Shown: positions 28,321-35,438 of the stretch, piece after piece | How the letters are laid out: each line of letters begins with the position of its first letter | Numbering within the stretch: the stretch's first letter is position 1 | Assembly (NCBI GenBank): GCA_016202435.1 | Contig: JACQOR010000035.1 | Span: 1 to 35,438, forward strand | From: Chloroflexota bacterium | Lineage (GTDB): Bacteria; Chloroflexota; UBA6077; SHYK01 | Reading direction: 5' to 3' | DNA: 35,438 nt | The notes under the pieces: generated by a model | Database searches by the model: none | What the model was told of the DNA's origin: nothing | What the model saw: only the letters and a program-made list of their open reading frames with translations | Position numbers and translations under genes: made by a program

Positions 28321-28926
28321 TTAGTTCGAATGTGCGGCTGATGGCACCTGCGCCCTTTCAGTTACCAGCCGAAGGAAGTATCTATGGATGCGGTCGTCAA
28401 CCGTAAGCTCGGGATGAAACGCTATGCCGATAACGTTCCCCTGCTGAACCGCGACGATCCGGCCGTCCGGCAAGGTTGCGAGCACCCTGACTTGCGGCTC
28501 CGCAGACTTCACGACCGGAGCGCGGATGAACACCGCATGGAACGGATGGTCGCCGATGGCGGGTACTGGCAGGTCTGTCTCGAAACTATCCACCTGGCGA
28601 CCGAAGGCGTTCCGGGACACATCGATGTCCAGACCACCGAGGCCCGGCAGCGGCTCGCCGTCGACTCGTTGCGCCGAGACGATCATCCCTGCGCACGTTG
28701 CGAGGACCGGCAGGCCGGAAGCCACCAACGACGCGAGCGGTCCCAGTAGACCGTATTCAGTCATCAGTTGGCGAATAGTAGTGCTCTCACCACCAGGGAC
28801 CACGATTCCGTCGAGCCCGTCCAGATCTCGCGGCAGCCGAACTTCGATAGGTTCCGCACCCAGGCGTTGGAGAGCCTGGGCATGCTCGCGAAACGCGCCC
28901 TGAAGGGCGACGACGCCGATCCGCAC
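28321..28926 (-). CDS. pdxT: Pyridoxal 5'-phosphate synthase glutaminase subunit PdxT
   Basis: IGVVALQGAFREHAQALQRLGAE, LDGIVVPGGESTTIRQL, LATCAGMIV, GIAFHPELTVDDRIHRYF. Confidence 0.96.
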   Translation of the reverse strand: MRIGVVALQGAFREHAQALQRLGAEPIEVRLPRDLDGLDGIVVPGGESTTIRQLMTEYGLLGPLASLVASGLPVLATCAGMIVSAQRVDGEPLPGLGGLDIDVSRNAFGRQVDSFETDLPVPAIGDHPFHAVFIRAPVVKSAEPQVRVLATLPDGRIVAVQQGNVIGIAFHPELTVDDRIHRYFLRLVTERAQVPSAAHSN

Positions 28927-28929
28927 GCT

Positions 28930-29826
28930 CTACCAACCTCTTGTGGCGAGAATTTCCTCCGGTCGGAGAGTAGCGAGGTCGATACCCCGCATGGGCTCGC
29001 CCAGGCCACGGGACACTTCGAGCAGCACGTCCGGGTCCTCATAAAAGGTCACTGCCCGGACCACCGCCCGGCCGCGGGCTACCGGATCTTCCGACTTGAA
29101 AATGCCAGAGCCGACAAAAACGCCCTCGGAGCCCAGGAGCATCATTAGTGCCGCATCGGCCGGCGTGGCAACACCGCCGGCGGCAAAATTCACGACTGGA
29201 AGCTTCCCTGTGCGAGCCACCTCGCGTACCAGGTCCAGGGGTGCGCCCATCTCCTTCGCTTCTGCCACCAGCTCTTCATCGCCAAGGCTATGCAACCTCT
29301 TGATGCTGGCCACCACGGTGCGCACGTGCCGCACCGCCTCGACGATGTTCCCAGTCCCTGCTTCGCCCTTGGTACGGATCATGGCCGCGCCCTCGCCGAT
29401 CCGGCGCAGCGCTTCGCCGAGGTCGCGAGCGCCACAAACAAACGGGACGGTGAATTCATGCTTGTTTATGTGGTACCGCTCGTCGGCCGGGGTGAGCACT
29501 TCACTTTCATCGACGTAGTCGACGCCGATGGCCTGGAGGATCTGGGCCTCAGCGATGTGTCCGATCCGGCACTTCGCCATCACCGGGATGGTCACCGCCT
29601 CCATGATGCTCTCTATGATTTTCGGATCGGCCATTCGGGCTACACCGCCCGTGGCTCGAATATCTGATGGAACTCGCTCCAGCGCCATCACGGCGCATGC
29701 GCCTGCGTCTTCGGCGATCCGGGCCTGCTCGGCGTTGATTACGTCCATGATGACGCCGCCCTTAAGCATTTCGGCGTGGCCGGCTTTCACGGTCAGTGTC
29801 CCACGTTCCACTTTTGCGAACCTCAC
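28930..29826 (-). CDS. pdxS: Pyridoxal 5'-phosphate synthase PdxS
   Basis: [78 protein letters not shown]. Confidence 0.98.
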   Translation of the reverse strand: MRFAKVERGTLTVKAGHAEMLKGGVIMDVINAEQARIAEDAGACAVMALERVPSDIRATGGVARMADPKIIESIMEAVTIPVMAKCRIGHIAEAQILQAIGVDYVDESEVLTPADERYHINKHEFTVPFVCGARDLGEALRRIGEGAAMIRTKGEAGTGNIVEAVRHVRTVVASIKRLHSLGDEELVAEAKEMGAPLDLVREVARTGKLPVVNFAAGGVATPADAALMMLLGSEGVFVGSGIFKSEDPVARGRAVVRAVTFYEDPDVLLEVSRGLGEPMRGIDLATLRPEEILATRGW

Positions 29827-29855
29827 ACAATTAGCGGCGAGAAGTCGCTAGTATT

Positions 29856-31112
29856 CTAGCCCGCCACGGTGCGCGCTGGTTGGGGCTTCTGGACCAAAGT
29901 TTCTTCGGCAAACACTGCAAAACAGACGCCCATGAGGATGACCAGCAAGCCGTTTCCTACTACGGCGACGCCCAGGCTGGACGAACTGCTGGCCACAGCG
30001 CCCAGGATCAACGGCGCGAGTACACCGGCCAGATCCCCAAAGGTCCGATACCCACCCATCGCCAGACCCCGAAGATGGGTGGGCGCCACGTCCGCCAAGT
30101 AGGCACCCGGTGACGGCCCCTGAATGCCCGCCGCAAGCGCGTAGAAGCCGGCTGCCACGAAGAACCACTCTCGAGTCGGTGCCATTCCGTAGAACACCAG
30201 CGCCAGTCCGGTCAGGATCGTGCTCGGAACGATCAGTACCTTTCGGCCAAAGCGATCGGCAAGAACGCCAGCCACGGGCAACAAGAGAGCGCTCACGCCC
30301 GCGACCGCTGTCGCCATCAGCCCGAACTGGCCCAAGGTCAAGCCAATTCGGTCGCTGTACGCGACCAGAGGGAGGAGGAGAAACAGCGTACCGAAACGCG
30401 TGAAGAAAGTCCCGAATGCGAGCAACGTGATCATCACATAGTTCCTGTTGCGCAGTAGCGTGTTCACGCCACTCTGGAAGCCTACGCGCACACCTTCCGA
30501 ACGACCGCCGGGCGCACAAGGCAGCGAAACCCCGCGACCTCCCGTCTCTGGCAGGCGGACCAAGGCCCAGACCACCAATCCGAGGGTCAGGCTTGCGACG
30601 ACGTAGAAAGGCATTCGCAGGCCGGCGGCCTCGGCGATGATCCCCCCAACTCCCGGCCCGAGGGCCGTACCGGTCTGTATGACTCCCTCATTGAAGCTCA
30701 TGAGCCGCCCGCGGTTCTGCGCCGTGGAAAGATCCGCGATGATCGTCATCTGAGCGACAATGGCAATCGCGCCACCGGCTCCGGTGATAAAGCGCATGAC
30801 CACCAGCGCAGGGAAATCCACGACCAAACCGGAGCCCAGAGAACCCGAGGCGGTGAGCATGCCACCCGCCAACAAGAGGGACTTGCGGCCAATTCGATCG
30901 ATCAATACCCCCGCGGGGAAATTCAGACAGATGCGCGCGGCTGTGAACGCGCTAATCAGCAGCCCCGCCGCCGCGAGCGTGACCCCAAACTCCATCGCGT
31001 AGAGGGGGAGCACCCCGAGCACAAGATGCCAGTTCAGGAAGATGCACATCTGGAAGAATGCACAAATGAGCAGGGGTTCGTAGCGGCGCGAAAGATCCAG
31101 GGCACGACTCAT
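29856..31112 (-). CDS. MFS transporter
   Basis: AARICLNFPAGVLIDRIGRKSLLLAGG, ADRFGRKVLIVPS, about 12 TM. Confidence 0.9.
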   Translation of the reverse strand: MSRALDLSRRYEPLLICAFFQMCIFLNWHLVLGVLPLYAMEFGVTLAAAGLLISAFTAARICLNFPAGVLIDRIGRKSLLLAGGMLTASGSLGSGLVVDFPALVVMRFITGAGGAIAIVAQMTIIADLSTAQNRGRLMSFNEGVIQTGTALGPGVGGIIAEAAGLRMPFYVVASLTLGLVVWALVRLPETGGRGVSLPCAPGGRSEGVRVGFQSGVNTLLRNRNYVMITLLAFGTFFTRFGTLFLLLPLVAYSDRIGLTLGQFGLMATAVAGVSALLLPVAGVLADRFGRKVLIVPSTILTGLALVFYGMAPTREWFFVAAGFYALAAGIQGPSPGAYLADVAPTHLRGLAMGGYRTFGDLAGVLAPLILGAVASSSSSLGVAVVGNGLLVILMGVCFAVFAEETLVQKPQPARTVAG

Positions 31113-31202
31113 CTAGAGCATGGTCTCCAGGGATTTGGGCAAGCGGCCAAGAACGGCAAAGGCGTCATGCTACCTCTGACGACCATCCGGTGGCAATTCT
31201 CG

Positions 31203-31231
31203 TTGACAGCCTCCGGACCCAAGCGTAGAAT
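31203..31231 (+). promoter_or_regulatory. Sigma70-type promoter upstream of the USP gene
   Basis: TTGACA (31203-31208), 17-bp spacer, TAGAAT (31226-31231). Confidence 0.75.
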
Positions 31232-31308
31232 GGCGCCTTGGTTTCGTTCCGAGAGTAGGAAGGCCGCGTGCCGCGCTCCCGCGCAGGTTGAGCGGGGACT
31301 CTTGAGAA

Positions 31309-31755
31309 ATGCTTGATCCCAAGAAGATCCTTGTGCCGGTTAATGGTGGGCCGGTTGACGCCACGGTCGTCGCTCTGGCCTCTCAGCTGGCGAAACCGGC
31401 CAAAAGCCGGGTTTACGCCATATACGTCATTGAGGTTCGCCGCACTCTTCCGCTCGACGCGGACATGCCCACCGAGCGTCACGAGGCAGACGTCGTGCTC
31501 GATCAGGTTGAACACACGGCGGGGGAACTGGACCAGGAGATCGAGACCGAGATACTGCAGGCGCGCGACATCGGAACGGCTATCGTTGAGGAAGCGGTGG
31601 AGGCCAACGTGGATCTCATCTTGATGGGGATTCCCTACCGTCGGAAGTTTGGCGAGTTCGACCTGGGACGCACGGTGCCTTATGTTCTGAAGAACGCCCC
31701 TTGCGAAGTCTGGGTTTGCAGAGAAGCGTTGGGCGGCCGAAACTCCACCAAGTAG
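31309..31755 (+). CDS. Universal stress protein family
   Basis: KKILVPVNGGPVDATVVALASQLA, ANVDLILMGIPYRR, TVPYVLKNAPCEVWV. Confidence 0.85.
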   Translation: MLDPKKILVPVNGGPVDATVVALASQLAKPAKSRVYAIYVIEVRRTLPLDADMPTERHEADVVLDQVEHTAGELDQEIETEILQARDIGTAIVEEAVEANVDLILMGIPYRRKFGEFDLGRTVPYVLKNAPCEVWVCREALGGRNSTK

Positions 31756-31792
31756 CTCAACCAGGTCCCAAAATGTTTCCGGAGAATCGACT

Positions 31793-32218
31793 GTGTTTGT
31801 CATCGTAATGGGCTGCGGACGAGTCGGCGCTCGCGTCGCGGCGCAGCTGTCGCGGTCGGGCCATGAGGTGACGGTCCTCGACATCAACCCCGATGCCTTT
31901 GCCAGGCTGGACACGGATTTCGCGGGGACGACTCTCGCAGGTAACGGCATCGATACCGACACGCTGCGGCGCGCAGGCATTGAGCGTGCCGACGCCTTCA
32001 TCGCCTGTACGCAAGGAGACAACCGGAACATCATGGCCTCGCAGATCTCTCAGCACCTTTTTGGTGTCAGTAAGGTAGTGACGCGCATCTACGACCCCCT
32101 GCGGAAGGACACCTTCCAGGCGCTTGGCCTCGAAGCCATCAGTCCCACGGTCATCGCCGCGGACCATCTCATCCGGGCGCTCGGGCCAGAGTTCGCCAGT
32201 GACGAGGGTCCGGCCTGA
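31793..32218 (+). CDS. TrkA-N (RCK_N) K+ uptake regulator, no RCK_C
   Basis: FVIVMGCGRVGARVAAQLSRSGHEVTVLDINPDAFARL; GTG start; protein ends shortly after the NAD domain. Confidence 0.9.
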   Translation: MFVIVMGCGRVGARVAAQLSRSGHEVTVLDINPDAFARLDTDFAGTTLAGNGIDTDTLRRAGIERADAFIACTQGDNRNIMASQISQHLFGVSKVVTRIYDPLRKDTFQALGLEAISPTVIAADHLIRALGPEFASDEGPA

Positions 32219-32276
32219 TGCCGCGAAAGCTGCTTCCCGGCGTGAACGGGCTTCCGCCTCGGACCCGGAGCGCTCC

Positions 32277-32939
32277 GTGTATGTGATCGTAGCGGGGGGT
32301 GGAAAAGTTGGGTTCTACCTTGCGAAGGAGCTCATTGAGCACGGACATGAGGTCCTGGTTGTGGAGAGCAACAGTCGGCGCGCGGCCGAGATTGAGGCTG
32401 AGCTCGGGAGCATCGTGATGTTTGGTGCCGCTGATGAGGCTCGTGTGCTTCGCGAAGCTGGTGCGGAACGGGCCGACCTGGTCTGCGCCGTAACCGGAGA
32501 CGACGAAGACAACCTGGTGATCTGCCAGGTGGCCAAGGCCCGCTTCCACACCGGTCGGGTCATCGCACGGATCAACAACCCGAAGAACGCCGAAATTTTC
32601 CACCGCCTCGGTATCGACGATACCGTGAGTGCAACCGAGGTCGTTCTTTCAGTTATCGAGCAGGAGCTACCGCGGCAACATCTGATCCCGCTCCTGCACC
32701 TGCGCCACACCGATGTCGAGGTCGTTGAGGCCATCGTCGAGGAAGGGTCCAACGTCGCCGGGAGACGGCTTCGCGACATCGCGTTGCCCAGGGAATGCAC
32801 CGTAGCGGTAATCCTCCGGGATGAAGCGGCCATCTTTCCTCAGCCGGACACACCCGTCCTGGTGGGCGACGCCCTCATCGCCTTCACCACATCTGGGAAT
32901 GAGGCCGCGCTCCGCGATGCTCTCCTGGGGGCCGACTGA
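32277..32939 (+). CDS. TrkA family K+ uptake protein (RCK_N plus RCK_C)
   Basis: VYVIVAGGGKVGFYLAKELIEHGHEVLVVESN; C-terminal RRLRDIALPRECTVAVILRDEAAIFPQPDTPVLVGDALIAF. GTG at 32277 preferred to ORF start 32124. Confidence 0.9.
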   Translation: MYVIVAGGGKVGFYLAKELIEHGHEVLVVESNSRRAAEIEAELGSIVMFGAADEARVLREAGAERADLVCAVTGDDEDNLVICQVAKARFHTGRVIARINNPKNAEIFHRLGIDDTVSATEVVLSVIEQELPRQHLIPLLHLRHTDVEVVEAIVEEGSNVAGRRLRDIALPRECTVAVILRDEAAIFPQPDTPVLVGDALIAFTTSGNEAALRDALLGAD

Positions 32940-33015
32940 GCGGGCTCCGCTCAAGAAAACTCGTAATCTCAAACGTTCTTGCCGCGTCTGCCCCGGTGCT
33001 ATGATTCTTTCTCGC

Positions 33016-33089
33016 GGGCAAGTAGCTCAGCTGGTTAGAGCGCCACGTTGACATCGTGGAGGCCAGGGGTTCGAGTCCCTTCTTGCCCA
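33016..33089 (+). tRNA. tRNA-Val (anticodon GAC)
   Basis: Cloverleaf: acceptor GGGCAAG/CTTGCCC, D-arm GCTC-AGCTGGTTA-GAGC, anticodon arm CCACG-TTGACAT-CGTGG, T-arm AGGGG-TTCGAGT-CCCTT, discriminator A; CCA not cleanly encoded. TATGAT -10-like at 33000-33005. Confidence 0.96.
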
Positions 33090-33218
33090 CCCAATAGGTA
33101 ACGGCTGCGACAAGGAAAGTAGTCGAGTATCGAGCTGCCAGAGAGGTGGCGTCACCGCTGCGAGCGCCGCCAGCCGCGACTCGGCGAAAACCACCTTCGA
33201 GCTGACCCGCGAACGAAT

Positions 33219-33295
33219 CTTGTCGTTCTGAGGTCGCGACCGAAGAATCCGCAACCCCGCGAGGGACGGATCCTTCATACGCTCAGGATGGCAAG
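33219..33295. repeat. REP-like imperfect inverted repeat inside the T-box leader
   Basis: Left arm CTTGTCGTTCTGAGgtcgcgaccGAAGAATCCG; reverse complement of right arm CTTGCCATCCTGAGcgtatGAAGGATCCG. Confidence 0.75.
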
Positions 33296-33389
33296 GAGCA
33301 AGTAGCGGCGCCCCAATGGCCTCGGTTAAAGGGCTCAAACGAGGAGTTCCGACCTGAGGGTCGGGGAACCTGGGTGGAAGCGCGAGCTG

Positions 33390-33423
33390 ACCTCTCGTCC
33401 CAGGACGAGGGGTCTTCTTGTTT
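33390..33423 (+). terminator. T-box intrinsic terminator
   Basis: ACCTCTCGTC-CCAG-GACGAGGGGT (10-bp stem with one G-T) followed by CTTCTTGTTT; overlaps the antiterminator strand. Confidence 0.85.
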
Positions 33424-33445
33424 GATTGAAGGGAGCCCGAACGGA

Positions 33446-35233
33446 ATGGCTGAACACCAGTCGGATCTCGACACGATGCGCCACAGCGCGGCCCACGTGA
33501 TGGCAGCGGCCGTCCTCCGGCTCTTCCCAGGCACGAAGCTCGGCGTTGGCCCGGCTATCGAGAACCGCTTCTACTACGACATGGAGATCCCGGGGGGGAT
33601 CACCCCTGACGATCTCCCAAGGATCGAAGAGGAGATGCGGCGGATCGTCGCGGAGAACCACCCGTTCGAACGTGACGAGATCTCGATCGACGACGCCATC
33701 GAACGATTCCGTCAAATGGACCAGGACTACAAGGTCGAGCTGCTTAGAGATCTTAAGGAGCGGGGCACGACACGAGTGGGCAGCTTCGAGGACGTGGACG
33801 TCGACCCGAGCAACTCCACGACGGCGAGCCTGTACAAGACGGGCGAGTTCCTGGACCTCTGTCGCGGCCCACACGTCGCGAGCAGCACTGACATCGGAGC
33901 CTTCAAGCTGTTGGACATTTCGGGCGCGTATTGGAGGGGCGATCAGAAACGCCCCCAGTTGCAGCGAATTTACGGAACGACCTGGCCGAGCCAAGCAGAC
34001 CTCGACCAGTACCTCTGGCGACTCGAAGAAGCGGGGAAGCGAGATCACCGCCGATTGGGCCGAGAACTCGATCTGTTCAGTGTTTCGGAGGACGTCGGAC
34101 CCGGACTGGTGCTTTGGCATCCCAAAGGAGCCATGGTTCGCCTGATAGTCGAGGAGTTCAGCCGGGCGGCCCACCTGCGGAATGGCTACGAATGGGTCTT
34201 CTCCCCCCACATCGGAAGGGCGCATCTCTGGGAGACTTCAGGCCATCTCGATTTCTACAAGGAAAGCATGTACGCACCCATGGACATCGATGGCGAGGAC
34301 TATTACGTCAAACCGATGAACTGCCCATTCCACATCCAGATCTTTCGGAGCCACCTCCGTTCATACCGCGACCTTCCAAAACGGTACGCGGAGTTTGGAA
34401 CCGTCTATCGTTATGAACTGAGCGGCGTCTTGCACGGGCTTACGCGTGTCCGCGGATTTACTCAGGACGACGCGCACATCTTCTGCCGACCGGACCAAGC
34501 GAGCGAGGAAATCAATCAGGCCCTGGACTTCTCCCTGTTCGTGTTGAGGTCGTTCGGTCTCACGGACTTCCACGCGTACCTAGCTACCCGGCCGACGGAA
34601 AAGTCCGTGGGCGAGGACGAAGACTGGGCGCGGGCGATTGATGCGCTTCGCCGCGCGGTCGAGGCTCACCAAATTCCCTACGATGTGGACGAGGGTGGCG
34701 GGGCCTTTTATGGCCCGAAGATCGATCTCAAAGTCTCCGATGCATTGGGCCGAGAGTGGCAGCTCAGCACCATCCAGTTCGATTTCAATCTCCCGGCTCG
34801 CTTTGGCCTGGAGTTTATCGGCGAAGACGGTCGAGCGCATCAGCCCTACATGGTTCACCGCGCACTTCTCGGAAGCATGGAGCGCTTCCTTGGCGTACTC
34901 ATTGAGCACTACGCAGGAGCCTTCCCTTTCTGGATGTCGCCCGTCCAAGCGGTCGTTCTCCCGATCGCGGATCGACACGCCGAATTCGCGGGAAGAGTCG
35001 TCCAACGGCTTACGGACACCGGTTTTCGGGTTCACCTCGATGCCCGCCGCGAGAACCTCAATCACAAGATCCGGGATGCCCAACTCCAGAAGATCCCATA
35101 CATGCTCGTCGTAGGGGACCGGGAGGCCGAAAGCGGGAGTGTCGCCGTCCGGACCCGCGCCGGTGAGAACCTCGGGGCAATCGCGATGACAGACCTGCTC
35201 ACGCGCTTCCGAGACGAACTTCCGGAAGGCTGA
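33446..35233 (+). CDS. thrS: Threonyl-tRNA synthetase (no N-terminal TGS domain)
   Basis: RHSAAHVMAAAV, GPAIENRFYYD, LDLCRGPHV, PMNCPFHIQIFRS, LHGLTRVRGFTQDDAHIFC, PYMVHRALLGSMERF. ATG at 33446; ORF upstream to 33374 lies in the T-box. Confidence 0.97.
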   Translation: MAEHQSDLDTMRHSAAHVMAAAVLRLFPGTKLGVGPAIENRFYYDMEIPGGITPDDLPRIEEEMRRIVAENHPFERDEISIDDAIERFRQMDQDYKVELLRDLKERGTTRVGSFEDVDVDPSNSTTASLYKTGEFLDLCRGPHVASSTDIGAFKLLDISGAYWRGDQKRPQLQRIYGTTWPSQADLDQYLWRLEEAGKRDHRRLGRELDLFSVSEDVGPGLVLWHPKGAMVRLIVEEFSRAAHLRNGYEWVFSPHIGRAHLWETSGHLDFYKESMYAPMDIDGEDYYVKPMNCPFHIQIFRSHLRSYRDLPKRYAEFGTVYRYELSGVLHGLTRVRGFTQDDAHIFCRPDQASEEINQALDFSLFVLRSFGLTDFHAYLATRPTEKSVGEDEDWARAIDALRRAVEAHQIPYDVDEGGGAFYGPKIDLKVSDALGREWQLSTIQFDFNLPARFGLEFIGEDGRAHQPYMVHRALLGSMERFLGVLIEHYAGAFPFWMSPVQAVVLPIADRHAEFAGRVVQRLTDTGFRVHLDARRENLNHKIRDAQLQKIPYMLVVGDREAESGSVAVRTRAGENLGAIAMTDLLTRFRDELPEG

Positions 35234-35364
35234 AAAGGATCCGTGCCCTACGTGTCGAGCTGTACTCTGTTGAGTTGGGGCCCAGTTCGGAAGGCAAGAT
35301 CCGGCCCGGGCGCGACGGAACTGTCCCGATTTAGTCGGTGCTGACTGATCGGCCAAAAAGAAGG

Positions 35365-35423
35365 CCGAGAGGCCTCGTAGTTTGGTGGGAACTGGAAATC
35401 TCACCCAAACGGAGGTCTCTCGG
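35365..35423 (+). promoter_or_regulatory. Long hairpin enclosing the SD of a truncated ORF
   Basis: CCGAGAGGCCTC (35365-35376) pairs with GAGGTCTCTCGG (35412-35423), 11 WC plus 1 G-T; inner stem TTTGGTGGGA/TCTCACCCAAA; GGAGG SD lies in the 3' arm, GTG begins at 35423. Confidence 0.6.
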
Positions 35424-35438
35424 TGGACGAAAGTGTAG
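35423..35438 (+). CDS. 5' end of a truncated ORF (MDESV...), possibly a mobile-element gene
   Basis: GTG GAC GAA AGT GTA, 7 nt after GGAGG; only 5 codons visible. Confidence 0.3.

Larger units (their letters stand above)
33100..33423 (+). promoter_or_regulatory. Threonine T-box leader (transcription attenuation type) of thrS
   Basis: Stem I landmarks GGAAAGTAGT and CCAGAGAGGTGGCG...CGCCGCC; specifier region GCGAAAACCACCTTCGAG with ACC(Thr) at 33190-33192; T-box core CCTGGGTGGAAGCGCGAG (33369-33386) pairing with CCCAGG (33399-33404). Confidence 0.88.

Noticed and set aside
30051-30083. Perfect 10-bp inverted repeat CCCACCCATC...GATGGGTGGG in the MFS gene
   Set aside because: Lies over a conserved transporter loop (PTHLRGLAMGGYRT); coding constraint is a simpler explanation than a regulatory structure.
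33027-33338. Minus-strand ORFs (33027-33338 and 32884-33090) with WARRDSNPWPPRCQRGALTS / GLEPLASTMSTWRSNQLSY
   Set aside because: These are antisense translations of tRNA-Val, a familiar annotation artefact.
33374-33445. N-terminal extension of thrS (MEARADLSSQDEGSSCLIEGSPNG)
   Set aside because: Encoded by the T-box antiterminator/terminator; true start is ATG 33446 after GAAGGGA.

Overview
The window is a GC-rich bacterial chromosomal segment. Gene content suggests Chloroflexota (inference: DUF951, Ycf45-like R3H ATPase, split secD/secF, T-box-controlled thrS). It is mostly housekeeping: a TNase-like lipoprotein, nrdR, RNase J, fabZ, a polyprenol-phosphate sugar synthase, mogA/moaC, lipB, pyrF, secD/secF, a mannose-1-P guanylyltransferase, an NDP-sugar epimerase, pyrG, tmk, pdxT/pdxS, a USP/TrkA/TrkA cluster, tRNA-Val and thrS. 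The strongest unusual items are: (1) a ~1320-aa fusion of a YfhO-type GT-C membrane protein with a Wzx/MOP-type flippase, next to a DPM1-like GT2, which looks like a compact three-component extracytoplasmic glycosylation system; (2) tRNA-Val(GAC) placed ~10 nt upstream of a threonine T-box leader, with no obvious promoter between them; (3) a REP-like inverted repeat inside that T-box leader, between Stem I and the antiterminator; (4) a GT2 with a ~40-aa insertion that contains a perfect 11-bp hairpin; (5) a TNase-fold protein lacking canonical catalytic residues; (6) a secreted DPBB-like protein with three internal repeats; and (7) a long hairpin hiding the SD of an ORF cut off at the right edge, possibly a mobile-element end. 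No CRISPR array, rRNA or phage module was seen. All calls come from reading the sequence and supplied ORFs; no database search was run.
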